64,000 nt of DNA from Echiichthys vipera. Its lineage: Eukaryota; Chordata; Actinopteri; Perciformes; Trachinidae. A model generated the notes under the pieces. It saw only the letters and a program-made list of their open reading frames with translations, was not told the origin of the DNA and searched no databases. The stretch's first letter is position 1, and each line of letters starts with the position of its first letter. A program made the position numbers and the translations under genes. Location of the stretch: contig OY829657.1 of the NCBI GenBank assembly GCA_963691815.1, positions 15,756,712-15,820,711 on the forward strand, written 5' to 3'. Below are positions 24,448 through 38,400 of the stretch, in pieces.

Positions 24448-24743
24448 TTAATAAAGTGCATTTCGTACCAAGGCAACTCGATGTGCTTTACGTAAAGACA
24501 AAAAAAATTTTCAAAACAAAAAACACAGTTAAAAGCAGGAGCAAAGAAGAATTTTTAAAAAGTAGTAAAAGAAATTAGATAATGTTTAAAGTGATTAAAA
24601 AGAGCTCAGCTATACGCACGTGAAAAGAGAAATGTTTTTAACATGGATTTAAAAATGCTTACAGTTGGGATTGATTTCAGCTCTGCTGGTAGTTTGTTCC
24701 AGCTGTGTGCAGCATAACAGCTAAATGCTGCTTCACCGTGTCT
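24448..24743 (+). repeat. Dispersed teleost repeat copy
   Basis: Contains the ordered motifs 'aaggcaactcgatgtgcttta', 'atggatttaaaaatgcttacagt', 'ctggtagtttgttccagctg' and 'agcataacagctaaatgctg'. I recognise this combination as a high-copy repeat in many fish genomes. I cannot assign the family. It has no coding capacity. Confidence 0.55.
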
Positions 24744-25943
24744 ACTTCATAAAGGTCTTATATTATGCACATTTCCAGGTCCATACTTGTATTTAGGGTT
24801 TCTACTAAAACAGAACATGTTTCCCTCTGTCTGAAACGCTCCGTTTTAAAGTCTGTCTCTTTAAGCCCATTGCTCAGTGTTTCCGGATCTTGGCACTTTC
24901 TACCTGTATACTGTGTAGTATAGTTGTGACATCACAGCTCTGTTAAAGGCATGTTTCTGAATGTGGACTATGCATTTCTCTTAATGCATTTGCAGTAGTT
25001 GTATAGCACAAATGTTTTAGATTTATCTTCACCACTACTACCTGTCTATTTTAAAAAGAATAAATACAGGTTCTGTACGACCGGACCAGACTTGACTTTA
25101 GGTATCTGACCAGAAAGCTCTTACTCTAATCTTTCGCATGTTTAAAGGCCTTTAAAACAACGGGACTGTTGTGCTAGCTGGGGGGTCAGGTCAGGGGCGT
25201 GAGCAACATGGGATCAGCACATTCCTCACATTCTCCCACACTGTCATGCTGCAGTCAGCTGATTGGAGATCTGGCTTTTACCTTCATGGAAACCTCGCGG
25301 CAAAACGGGCATTGCTGTATCTTCAACATACTCGTTAACAGGATAACAGGGAGTGCCTTTCACTACTTGCTGCTGGGGGCTGCTGTTATAAGTACACAGT
25401 CCCCTGTAACGTAACTGGGATATGTCTTCATTTCTGTTTGCATACATTTCACTGTATGATGATCTTAAAAGTGACTAATTTATGATGATGTTCTAACAGT
25501 TCTGTCACTTATATACTGTTTGCGTCTCACAGTGCAAGGGAAAGAATGCTGTCCCATGTTGGCAAATGAAAGATTTTTAAAAAACAGCAATAAATCTGCC
25601 TGAGGTTACACTTAGTCACAGACACTTGCGGACAGCCTCATGACTTCCATAGAAAGTCTGATGCGTAAAGCCTGCCAAAGAGCAGCGGGGAAGCTAATAG
25701 GGAGGCTTTGTCTTTCCTATGTCATCATTGCTCATGCTGATGATCTCAACTGCGCAATTTAGCTTGTTGTGGTGGGTCTCTGCTTTGCATGCTTCTTGCC
25801 TGGTAACATTTAACTCCTCCTCCTAAACATAGATTCATACTCACACTACGCCAGCACAACTTCAGCAAAGCAGCCCACTCCCTGCATCTGCTCTCCATCA
25901 GTGTGGTATGTGCTAGAGAGCCTTTGATCCCCCCCCCAACTCT

Positions 25944-25960
25944 GTGTGTGTGTGTGTGTG
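25944..25960 (+). repeat. GT dinucleotide microsatellite
   Basis: Short (TG)n run preceded by a run of C at 25929-25937 and followed by further GT-rich sequence to about 25970. Confidence 0.8.
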
Positions 25961-27563
25961 CCTGTGTGTGCATGCGGGAGGGTGAGTCAGACAGACATAG
26001 AAAAGACTGTAGTGCTCGTTTACACAGACAATGCCCAATGGATGAAAGCAAGCGGAAAGAGACAGTGACACAAAAGAGCAGTAAACATTCATTATACCCA
26101 CAATTTTAAGTCCGGCCCTAGGCCTGTAGTTAAAGGCCCAGTGCAGCTTGATCCTTGTGCACAACTGCTGAAGGAGCTGAAGTTCACTCCTCTGTACTAT
26201 TAATGGACAAGTATGTGCAGCTATGAACAGAACCAACAAATGCCACAGATTAATCAGAGTTGTATTGCTCACAAACAGAATAACATATGAGTGTATCTTA
26301 TAGGACTGCAGAGTTTAAGTACATACGGCTGGGGAGGCAAGTGTCTTCATGGGCCCCAGTGACCCCCTACTACCTTTTGTTTTTGTGTCAAGTGTTATTG
26401 CACTTTGAAACTGAACACCAGTTCAAACAGAAGGCCATAATTGCAGAGGCCATAAGACCACTGAAGCTGGGGGGGCTGGAGCAGTAAGAGCCCCTCCAGC
26501 CATGCAGGTTCTTGTGAAAACAAGACAGAGGCAGTAAAATGTTGATGAGACTGCCAGACAAAAGTGGAGAAGTGGCACATTCATCAGAAAGGTGTGAGAA
26601 CCACTGGAAATTGTAAGAGAGGTTCTTGACATCCACACAAAACGTGTGGACATTTGGTTACATTGGACAGTCATTGTCAGAAGAAGCAATAAAGCAAATT
26701 ACTAGGCCTTGGTATTATTATTAGATTGATTTGCATCTTTTCACACAGAGCTGGGTGACTAATAAGATATTGCATAAAGAAATAAACACATACCTGTAGG
26801 CCGGCACCCAACAAAAGGAAAGATGAGAACAGGAAGCTAGACAACAAAATGAAACAATGATAATGAGCAATGGTAATGTGGAAATAAAACTCCTGGGCAT
26901 GCAGATAAATAGCTACGTCATTAGGTTGCATAAACAATCACATGCATTAGCCAACTGCAATAAAGTCATAATCAGATAAAGTTCTTGAAAGAACCCCAGG
27001 GGTCACCAGTAAAATAACTAAACCTGATTTCACCGTCCTTTCACTCTCTGCATGTTATCTCAGTCAGGGAATGTACCAGGGTGATTATTTTCACCATGTG
27101 TTTCCCACTCCTGCCTCACCCTCTGTGGGTTAACTGCCTGTGTCACTTTAATACAAAAGCAGTCATATCTTATACAATTGTGTGCTGAAAAAGAAGTGAT
27201 GCACATGAATCTTTATGTGCAGTGAAGCCGGGGAACAGACTGAGTTTGTCGCTAAGGCAATGTCCAAGCATGACCCAGATTAAAAAGCAGGAAAAAAATA
27301 TGTTTTTCACAAGGTACAAGGAGGAAGAAGGAGTATTTTGACCGGGGGTTGTGACAGATTATTTATTTATTTATTAACATTATTTATTTTCTATGGTGAA
27401 TATATATACATTTGTAAATATGTATGTTTTCTTATTGTGATGTGTGCGTACATACATACAGAATTTAACAAAGTGTGTTAATGTATTAAAGATAGGATAT
27501 GATAGAAATATGAAGCGATTCATTGTGATTATACTATAGTAGTATCACTATAGTAGTGGATAT

Positions 27564-27664
27564 TGGGTAGGGTTGAATAAGATGTTGCTTCTTCCTATTC
27601 CTTTTCATGTTAAGTTTATATTGTATTTTTTTATTTTACATGTTCGAAATAAAGCATCAATTCA
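27564..27664 (+). repeat. LINE-like 3' tail remnant
   Basis: 'gggtagggttgaataagatg' and 'cttcttcctattcctttt' are followed by T-rich sequence and 'tgttcgaaataaa'. This is a familiar 3' terminus of teleost LINEs. No coding sequence precedes it; it is a dead 5'-truncated copy upstream of peli2. Confidence 0.55.
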
Positions 27665-28286
27665 TGCCAGCATTCAAAGGATGTTATGACGAAGAAGTGC
27701 GTAAACCCCTAATTTCAGGAAACTGGAAACTTTGCAAACATATCAAGAAAAGTACGACCCCTTTAAGAATTCCCAGATTGTACTCTTTGTTTACATAACA
27801 CAGGGTGCGACCCATGGACCATGTGAGGTGGCAAAAGTATGGCGTTTTACTCCAACTACCATAACATTGTTTACCCAACAATTCATTAAACGCAAAATAC
27901 TTCCCTCTTCAGTAATAAATAACTTGTATACCCATACACAGCACACTTTAGGTCAAAACAGTATTTTAAACAAATATTTGGTTCACTCCCCCCCTACAGA
28001 AAGTAAAGAAAAAGAGAATGGTACATCCCGGCCCTGCTGCTCGCTGTTTTTGTATCTGCTTCAGAGCGGATTCAACCGCCAAGTAAGTTACATTTTTGCC
28101 ATGTCACGCTAAAGACGTTTGAGACCAGTTTATTTATAGAATAATTGGTTGGTGTGGTGCGCAGAGGCGGATATATGATCTGAAATGAGAGCCCATCGTG
28201 TTTTTTGAAGGTATTTCCCTGTGTTTTGTCCTGAGCCGCTGTTATTACTGTATAGCTTAATGTTACACAGTGAAGCCAGAAGCCTC

Positions 28287-29407
28287 ATGTTTTCGTCAAG
28301 CCAAGAGGAGCACTGCGCCCCGTCCAAAGACCCGGTGAAATACGGGGAGCTGGTGGTGCTGGGGTAAGTTTTACCTCGCTGTTTTGCTGCTGTATATATA
28401 AATATACATGTTTTTTCATACGTTACTGAATCAACGTTAACGTGAATGGGAGTATTTGTCTTTGAGGAAGCTCACAAGAGGGGGCACGCACATAGGTAAC
28501 TCTTGAGTGTTGTGAAAGTTTTGAAAATAAGGTGTGTTCTGTTTTTTTTTTTTATAATGTTAGACAAACTAAGTTAGTTACCTCCCCCAGGAAAAAGTGT
28601 CCAGTTTAGATTCACGCGCTCACGTTACTCCACTAATGAAGACACGTGCGCAATCAGAAATGTTTAGGTTGGTGACGAAGTTTAATTCTCTGACAAACTG
28701 GGAAAAAGGGCAACAGTGTTGTTATATCACAACCGAGTGATGTTCACCACGTAGAGACGTTCAGGGACAACTTAAAAAACCCAGGTGAAATGAAGCCCAC
28801 ACTCAGCAGCAACTGTGGGACCAGGGCGCTCCTCTTCCTACCTTTTAGAAGTTGGATTCATGGGGTTTCAGGAATTCGGAAGTGGTGATGGTCCCCTCCC
28901 CCAGCCCCCAGGGTTCTCCCTATTTTCACAACGTATCTGTAGCTCAGACCGCACAACTTCAGGCTGTAACTTTAAGACACGTCCTGAAAGACACAAGGCC
29001 TGGTTCGTTTTATTTACAAGGTGCTAAAATGGGCCTACAGATCATTGTTGGGTCAATAGTTTGAAATCGCACACCTTGCTTATCCCCAACACAAAGTATA
29101 TTTACACTCACAAATGTCTGTCTGTCCGCATGGTCAGGTAAGTATGGAAACCAATTTCTGCCAGTGTGAGGGAAAAAAAGATCCTGAAAGTCATTATAAT
29201 GAGTTTGTATCTCAAAATAATGAGTTTGTATCTCAAAATAATGACTTAGTATCTCAAAATAATGACTTAGTATCTCAAAATAATGAGTTTGTATCTCAAA
29301 ATGATGACTTAGTATCTCAAAAATAATTAGAAAGGATCTCAAACTTATAGCCCCTCATTATGATTACTTACAGGATCCTTTTTTTTCATCACACTACCCA
29401 CTACACA

Positions 29408-29443
<36 letters not shown>

Positions 29444-32400
29444 GGTACACACTGTGACCACAATTTTGGACCACCAAAGACCAACTTCAGCGTAGAGTGG
29501 AGGGTAGTCCTATGTATAAAATCCTATATCATGATACGCAATTTTCTATCAAATATCCATGTAAATCGTGATATAACCTAATAATGGGGAAAAGTGGAGT
29601 AAATGTTTATGGATACAATTACCAAACGGGATACATCTATCATCGCTAATCCAACAAATGAAACACTCGGAACCAAGAACTGTTTCTACTAGAATCAAAG
29701 ATTTAAACCATCAATCACAATTAGCAAAATAGTTGTTGATTCATTATGTCGACTAATCAACTATCTGCTTCAAACCTGCTGTAAAAGTTGGCATCAAATA
29801 GTCAGATCTTGTTTACTTATTCATTTATCAGATGTATTTTTAGACTATAGACTATTTAAATAATATACTCTTATTAAGGCAAAGTTCTGCCATTATGTTT
29901 ATACGGCAGTTTACATGAGTTATTTGGCATCGTTTGTTAGATGTTAAAGGCTTTTGTAGAAATTATTTTTTCAAACACAATAGTTTTGGCGTACTGAAAC
30001 TATCAAATTGACACCTGTATTTGAAAATGTTATGCAAGGCAGTTATAGTGGCGGTAGTATATGTTAGTCTCATCCTGCCAGTGAGTAAAAACAGTCTGGT
30101 GTGGCTTTTTCTTTGTTTATGTCAGAACTATTTCTAGACCACTAGTGTGTTTTTCAGGATTTGTTCAGGAGAAAGTGCAGCCTGATATCACTCTCAATCA
30201 GGATAATCACGTTTTATATTTATAAAGTGTTTAAGGGAAACGGCTGCCACATCTAATGGGACACCTGCTGTGTTATCAGTGATTGCAGCTGATTTAAGAT
30301 TAACATTTTTAGGTGTTTGTGCTGCGGAAGTAACACCTAGCTTTTGTTTGAACCACTTGAAATTAGATGCTTACAAACGTTATATATGCAGAGCATGGTA
30401 GAGGGTGGTTTTGTCCCTTGCCCTCCACCCATACACTCACAGCCATACTGCTTATTATAAGGGACAAAAAAGTGCTGACTGCTTATTACCCCAGGCTGAA
30501 CATGTGGCATGTTTGAAGCTGATACTTTTGTTCTCTCCCCTAACATAAAGACACATATTCGAATCAGATGTGACGGGTGTATAATCACTGCCATGACATC
30601 ACATCCCACTGATACAACTGATGGTAGACAAGATAGCTGACAGCATGGAACAAAGCTTGTCTGAGCAGCAGTTCCCTCAGTGGTTTGTTGCCATGACCGT
30701 GGTGGCTCTTATTACTTGCATGGCTGCCCCCCATCTCTGCCTGGGTGGATTGGCTTGGTGCTGTCCAGTGAGAGGGGGGTAGTGGCTGCGTGGGCATCCT
30801 GAAAATGAAAGGATGGATTGATCAGGACTCAGCCTTTGCCTCTCCTCAGCTTCCTCTGTCCATTGTGGCTGGGAGACTGGGCCTATTGATTGAACGTTGT
30901 ACATTTCTCCCTAAAGAACCACTCGGTAAAGGAAGTGTACAAATCAACTTGAACACATCTTTGGTGCAAACTGGCACCGATTGTTGAGATGCGATGCCTT
31001 TTTTTTATACCATTCATTCAAGAAGGCGAAGAGTTATCCTTTTGTGTTCCTCAGCTCAACAATAAGGTCAGAGTGTAGGTGAAGCTGGTGTGGTTGTCAG
31101 TGTCTTGTGCAGGGTTATATCAGTCAGATGGATACTTGGGGCCATGGCAGCTTAAGTCTGAGTCAGTTGACTGATGCTCTTCTCACTCACTGTGCCATCT
31201 GGCTTCCTCCCATGTAGTGATGACATACTGTTGTATTTGTACGGTTTATCAACCTATCTGAAGCACTAATAGCCTGTAGTCTTTTACTTTGCAGCATCAT
31301 CTAACCTCTGTGCCATCTTGTAGAACCCTTTAAGGCCACCCTTCCTCTGTGTCATGCCAACGGGGGTTATAACAGCTCAGCATATCTCCTCCTCATTCTG
31401 CGAACAGAAACCTTTCATGTTAGCATAAGAGGTAGGAGGTGCTGTTGGCTCCTTAGTGCAGCCCTGCAGGATAGGTGATACGCCAGAGTCTTGTAATCCC
31501 TGCTCCTAAAGTATTGGAAGGTAAATCCGCTGTCTGTCTGGCACAGGTCAAAAGGGAAAGCGATCACAATTGGTTGGAGTGCTGCTTTTTAAAAGCCTGT
31601 CCCAGCTGATGTGACGGTGGCGGTTCCTAGATGACAGGATATTGTTACTCTATGTAATGGTGAATAATAGAAGGCATGTGTGGCGTTTCTCAAAGAGCCA
31701 GGGTTATATTCTACAGTTAGAATTCATCATGGCGAAATGCTAAGCTGCATATCATCTTATTGTGTGTTGTATGTGAGGAGACATCCAGAAACGGGTATCC
31801 AGCAGATAGTCATCCCCCAACGAAGTAGACATCTGAATGATATATAGGTCTTATATTGGAATGTACAGTGAGCAGCACGCTTGTTAACTTGGCTTCTATT
31901 GCGCGTTTATTAATGAGACCATCAGTATATCTGTTCCATATGAATTACATTTTTATGATCAAGACCACATAAAGGATTGCTGGAGAAAATGTAATGGTTT
32001 TTCTCTTTAATTTTGATGTGCTTTCTGTCTTATACATTGTTACCAGAGTGGATGTCTTTGAAAAACCACCACCATTAGAAAATAATTGACAATAGAAGTT
32101 AAAGCTGAATAGCCTTTAAAATGGTGAAAATAGTTAAAATACTAATACAATTATTTATCCACAATTATTTGTCATTTTCTTTCTGCTGTCACACTTTCAG
32201 TGTTTCCGTTGTAGTTCTGTCCACAGTATAGTAGATCTCTGTGGGTGGCTTGTTCTACAGGCCAGCTTTGTGCACTGTGCTGACTGGGACCATGTGTTTC
32301 CATGTCTGGCCAGCCGTGAGGAGACATGGGACAGGTGGACGAGCTTGGAGGGAGATAGGGAAGAGCAGAAACGGGCTCTTGTTGCTACTGTTGCATTTAT

Positions 32401-35400
32401 GTTGCAACAAAGAGGAGAAATGTCGGACTATGTAGTGGAAGGGAGAGCTCACTCGCTTATGATGTGTATTGCTATGCAAACTTGAGAGTTTTAATAGTAA
32501 TATTTCGGTTTTCCAAAGTGTCTATTCAGCACACTGTGGTTACATTTGAGCGTGTGACAGAAGGTCTGTGTGTTGGATGGGAGTAGCGCATGTGGTGTCC
32601 CAGCTGTAGGAACCAGCTGGTGGATGGGGAGAGGGACACTCCTATCGGAAGGGGCTTCTTCATTCACAAAGAGCTGCCTAGGTTAGGGGCCTCACAGCAG
32701 ACTGAGGGGCAAAACAGGAGTCCGATATTGAGAAGTGAGAACCGAGAATGTTCTTCGGTGCTCTTCTGGTGGTGCTGAGGCTTTGAAATTGAGATCTTAT
32801 GGTTTTGTGTATCAGTGTAAAAAAATCTAGTTATGAAACATTGGGCCTCATTCAAGAAGCAAAAGACAAATACATTTTCTCATTTGTTTGTATCCACAAT
32901 TTGTTCTTATTGTGTTAGTACTCATAGGTTTTTGGGATTCACCAATGTTTTCTTATTTTTGCTCATCTCTTAGGTAAGAAAACATTTTTTAACGAGTGGT
33001 TGAGAGCGTTCTTACCTACATAAGAAAATCTGTCTTGTTTTTATAGTCCCCAAATTGTTTGTATAACGCAACAACGCGTATATGTTTGAGTGTATCATTT
33101 GTCACATGGTCCGTGTATCTTTTGGATTACAGTCACTTTACCTTTATGGACTCGTACTAACATAGCGCCTTTCTAGTCTTCTGACTACTCAAGGCGCTTT
33201 CACACAGACATTCACACAGATGGCAGTGGATCTACATAACATCTAATTTAATCTAACCATTCACACAGACATTCACAAACCCATGCGTAGCACAAGGGGC
33301 AATTCATCGTCAGTGTCCTGCCCATGGACACTTCGTCATGCGGACTGGAGGAGCCGGGGATCGAACACACCTGAGTCTATATAGCCTATATGTTTATTAG
33401 TTCTCTTATTACATATGCATATACATTTACTAAATACCCGTTTACAGACTGTTTACTTTCACTTTGTTCATTTGCAAATACTGTCGATATAAATGTATAC
33501 AGATTACTTTATTTATAGTTTATATTTATTTTATATTTAGCCCTATAATCCAACTCTACTATTATGTTATAGATTCTCATTTTGCTTTTACTTGTGTGAT
33601 TTTCTTTTTTAGACCATATTTAATGAGCATTGTTTGAGGGAGCCTGAAATCATATATTTTTCATGCCAACGACTGCTTCTCGTAATTCTCGTGGACATGG
33701 CAATAAATAAGTTAAAACTTGTGGTGTTTGTTTTAAAAACATCATATCATGAATATCATAAAGTTTCAAATATTAAAAATATATATTCTACTCATTATAC
33801 CGTGTTTTATTAATATGTTTGTGATTTCTCTGTAACACCAGTAATGACACTCTGTAAAATAACAGCGTTTTTTTGGTGGGATCTCCAGTTCAGTTGCACA
33901 CGGCACAACACCTGTCCTTATGTAACGCTTAGGGGTTAATAAACAATTATGTAAACAATTATGATCAAGTGGGATGCATCATTTAGCCCACCTGAGTAAA
34001 AGCAGATTTGGATGGTCAAGGGTTGTTGATGCATCTGGATTCTGGAGTTGACATAAATTCCAAAGAATGTTGCTCGATGAGGCCAAATGTGTTTCAGTCA
34101 TGTGAACCACTTCTCCACCCAGACTGTGCATTCCCAAAGTGATAGCAAACCTGACGTGCATCTTAAACCCTGCTCCTTCCTGGGTCACAGAGCCAAGGAA
34201 CAGCTGCAGTTCACACAGAGTTGGCTCACTGAAATCACAAGTACCAGAGTGCATTATGTAATAAGAGACATTATCCAAGGTAACGCTTAGATTGCTAATA
34301 GGGTGCATTAGATTGCCGCTGATGTAATGCATGGCAAAGCTCCTTTTCCGAAACACATGAATGTTTCTAATTCTCTATGTCTACTTGATATGCTTATGAG
34401 AATTGAGTCTGTAAATATCATTAGAAACAATTGTTTGCAGCTAAATGTTTGCATATTCATATCATTGTTAACTTTTTGCTAATGTGCTGTCCTTCCCTCC
34501 ACCCCTCCTGTGACAGGTACAATGGCTCTCTGCCCAATGGAGATCGGGGTAGACGGAAAAGCAGATTTGCGCTATACAGGAGGACCAAAGCCAATGGTGT
34601 TAAGCCAAGCACTGTGCACATCCTCAACACTCCCCAGGCAAGCAAGGTACAGGAGACATCAGAGGATGAATAAGTGATTTGTTCAGCAGACTCTCAGTGA
34701 GAATGAACAGTTGGTTGCTTGACGTTTGATGTATTTTTTAGACAAACGAATAACCGAGACATTGGGTGATGAGTAAATTTCCCATTATACTTAGGCAGTT
34801 TTGAATTCATATAGTGCTTAAACTTAGCAGATTACAGGTAGAGGAATCTCAGAAGGGAGGTCTTTCAGCAGAATGGGGTTTCAGTGACTTCAGTGGCTCA
34901 TGGAACGTGCAGTGAGCTCCTTTACATTATTGTTGGCAGGCCTTAATATTGACATTTCCAGTACAATAACTGTAGTTCCAACCCGAGCCTCATAGCTTTT
35001 CTTTGCACCAGAGTGCATGCCAGAAACTGCCCCGTCCAGTATAACACGTCGGCCTTCTTGCATTCCTGCCTTTGGTTTTCCCAAGCAAAACTGCTAAACT
35101 TGCGATAGGACCTCTGCACCTCCTGGAGGCCAATATTCCAGACACTTGTTGGGGAATTTAACTCGCTGGCCAAAGGCCCTGGTTCAGGTTACTCTCACCT
35201 TGTGGAACATGAATCCTGATATCTGCTCTGAGGTTTTTCTATGACAGAGACTTTTTCATCACAGAGACTGTGCATCATTCCAATCGAGTTGAATGTTGTG
35301 CTGCGGTGGCCTATGAAATCTTTTTAATGTACTCCCACCTCCAGTTCTTTTTCAGACAGTTTGTGCAGAAAACCATGTTGCGCAGGACCTAACTTTTTTC

Positions 35401-38400
35401 TTTTTTTTTAATCTGCGTAGCTCAACTGAACAAACAGTGCCCATAACACAATTAGTCACAAGCTGTATCAGAGATGGGAACTGCTGTAACCTTCTTCCCC
35501 TTTCAGCACTGTTGCTCCATGCCCTGTTACCAGGCCTGGGATTAAGAGGGTGAACTGAGTAGGAAGTTGTTGGAGTTGCCCGACCCTGCACTCCCAGCTG
35601 TACACACGGTCAAATATAGACATTCCCTAAGAGACAATCAGGGTGGTCAACTTGATGGAGGAGAGGAGAGTCTTCATTTTTGAGTAAAGAGAAAAGTTAA
35701 CCAAGCCATCGCCCGTTTTTTAAATTTTTTATATTTTCTTTTCTACAGCAGTCCCCCAACCTACATACGAATGAACTGAGAATGCTCTGTGGCTCAGAAG
35801 CTGAGAGGAAAGCTCACGTGTTTGTGCACACTATGGTGTTCATGACAGATAATGCGGAGCTCCCACAATGCCACTACCATCCTCCTATTCAACCCCCCCC
35901 CCCCCCGCGCTTTCTTATTTCCCCATTTGAACTCAGTTACTGCATTTATATGTGGAAGTGTGGTGGTTTACATTGGCCGTTTTCTTTGTTTTCACTCCTT
36001 CCAATGAGGGAGACTGTGTGTGGCATTTGGGGGTGTGGTGTTGTGCTTTTAAAAATATGTAACTGTTTTGTTGTGAGCATGGACTTTTTTTTTTTAGCCG
36101 CTGAGTAGGTGGAGCACCATTTGTTTGTAGCGGTGCAGTCAAGACAAGACTGCATGTGATGATGACATTTGTCCCCATCTGTCTCTGATGTTACTGCAGA
36201 GTGTGGTTGCACTGATGACCCACTTTCTCTCTCCCTGTTGCACGTGACAAAGAGGGTTGGGGGGGTTTGGGAAATGGAATCCACAGATTAGAGCGCAATG
36301 ATAGTAGCATGTGGCAAAGTGTTGATTTGGAGCTGGGTTTGAGTTGCTTTAACCCACCCTGTCCCTACCTCACTACAGAGGCAGTTTAGCAGTAGGCAAG
36401 CTGAGGCCAGCGAGGTGGTTTACGACCACTGGGAGTGTGACTTTACATGCTCTTCTTTGTTCCTTTACCAGAAATTCCTGCCACAGATCTTTGGTTGCAG
36501 ATAATGTTATGAAGAAAAGTTCTTGCGTTATTGTCTGCTATAAACAACACTGTAATGATATATTGTAATAAAAAGCCTGAAATGTTGTGCTTTTGTAAAT
36601 AGCCGAGGGGGAATAAGGGAAAATGTATATTCCCTTCCAACAAGCGCTAACGTTGTTGTTCAATCTTAACATGTGACTCATTAATGAGTGCTGTGCATTT
36701 TAATAGTGGGGTTTGTTTTGCCTTGATCTGTAATTTAACTTGAACACCGATGCAGTGATAACGCATATGGTAGTGTTGCTCTTGTTTGTGAACCTTTGGC
36801 ATGCTCAGATCCAGTATTAAAGCCACAAGCCAAGACATCAAAGGGTTTCACTATAACACACAATGGTAACCCCCCTTGTTGTTGGCATGCGTAAACTTAA
36901 ATTGTTAAAATATGTATTTGTTTTGTTAAATATTGTATCACAATTCGCATCATGTTTGTAATGACTTGCTTGTTATATTTCAGGCTGTGCACTGTAAAGG
37001 CCAACACAGCATCTCCTACACACTGTCCAGGAACCATACAGTCGTGGTGGAGTACAGTCATGATAAAGACACAGACATGTTTCAGGTAAAAAAACAAACA
37101 TGAAATTACAGTAACCTGTTAGGTTTGCACTTTGAATAACCTTTATTTGATTAGGGCTGCAACTAACAATTACTTCCATTATTGATCCATTATAGTGTCC
37201 CAGAGCCCAATTGGGATGTTTTCAAATAGCTTGTTTTTTATGACAAGCTTGTTTTACTGTACTTTTTTACAGTCCCAACTCAATAGTATAAAGTTAATAC
37301 TATATATGATGAAGAGAGGCATCAACACCTTATATTTGAGAAGCTCATATATATATTTTTTCTTTGAGACCAACTGGACTATGAAGAAATTCTCAAAATA
37401 GCGTTTTATTTTCTGTTGATTGACTAATGGTTTCATTTACTGAATTTTCCAGCTCTATATTTTATTAGGAATATTTGCAGCTGCACATTTAGAAATATGA
37501 ACATTTAGGTTGTTCTACCCTCCCTGGATTTAACACTCAAGCAGTGAGTGCGTGTGTCCTGTATGTGTACTGTCAACTGTTCTGTCTGTAGCATTAATCT
37601 GAATGTACAACAAGGAGATGATGGCCAGAGGGAAGTCAGCACTGCAGACACGTGCTTCACATTCGGCCCATGTGTCTTTGAACAACACTGGATAAATAGA
37701 AACACAGACAAAGCAGAGAAGGGGAAACTTTATTTGAAAAAAAGGACTTCAGGACAGGTTTGAGCTGAAAAATAGAGGAAATGAAAGAGGGAAATGCTTA
37801 TTTTAACCTCTGCTTGTTCAGCTGAGAGCTTGAGAACTGTTTGGACATTTTTCAAAGTTGAACCCTGTGGTCTGCTTGAATAAGCCTGAAATATTATTTT
37901 TTAAGAAAAGGAACTTGGATTCTCCTCAGAAATGCATTGATATAACAACAATAAACTGCTGCTGAAACTTGCTGCGACATGACACAGTTTGGTGCATGCA
38001 CTGCAACATGATCTTGTGCCCCGTCATTCAGATGTCAAACCGCCACAAACTGACAAAGTGCCTGACGAACTGCAGTTCAAATGTCTGCAGGGAATTAAAA
38101 AACTATTTTTTACCCATGCCAATACACTGACAAGAGAATTCAAGAAACCATGTAATAATAATTAATATTAATTGCTGTGTTGCTTTTTAGATTGGGCGTT
38201 CGACTGAGAGTCCCATAGACTTTGTGGTGACTGACACAGTAGCAGGAGGTCAGGAGGGAGAGGAGACTCCCATCACACAGAGCACCATTTCCCGCTTTGC
38301 CTGCCGAGTCGTCTGCGAGCGCATCCCTCCATACACGGCTCGCATCTATGCAGCTGGTTTTGATTCCTCCAAAAACATCTTCCTTGGGGTAATTACTATT

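Larger units (their letters stand above)
23871..28286. other. ktn1-peli2 intergenic region
   Basis: About 4.4 kb with no supported gene. It holds a teleost dispersed repeat (24448-24743), a short C-run and GT microsatellite (about 25929-25960), AT-rich sequence including a TTTA-type run near 27360, and a LINE-like tail (27564-27664). The final few hundred bases before 28287 must contain the peli2 promoter and 5' UTR, but I see no TATA box or marked CpG island, so no start site can be placed. Confidence 0.6.
28364..34516 (+). other. peli2: peli2 intron 1 (6.15 kb)
   Basis: Follows the 77-nt first coding exon (donor GTAAGT at 28364). It contains a foldback element with an inner 21-bp minisatellite (29163-29395), an AC microsatellite (29411-29441), a possible degenerate MITE (from about 32843) and a dispersed repeat (33150-33370). 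Other stretches look unique. No nested gene is supported on either strand. A long first intron would be a natural place for enhancers, but none can be identified by eye. Confidence 0.6.

Noticed and set aside
29196..29323. CRISPR-like array of short regular repeats
   Set aside because: Units are directly adjacent with no unique spacers. It is a minisatellite in a eukaryotic intron.
29114..29326. Protein with a 7-residue NNEFVSQ repeat
   Set aside because: Open frame produced by a 21-bp minisatellite; the opposite strand is open for the same reason.
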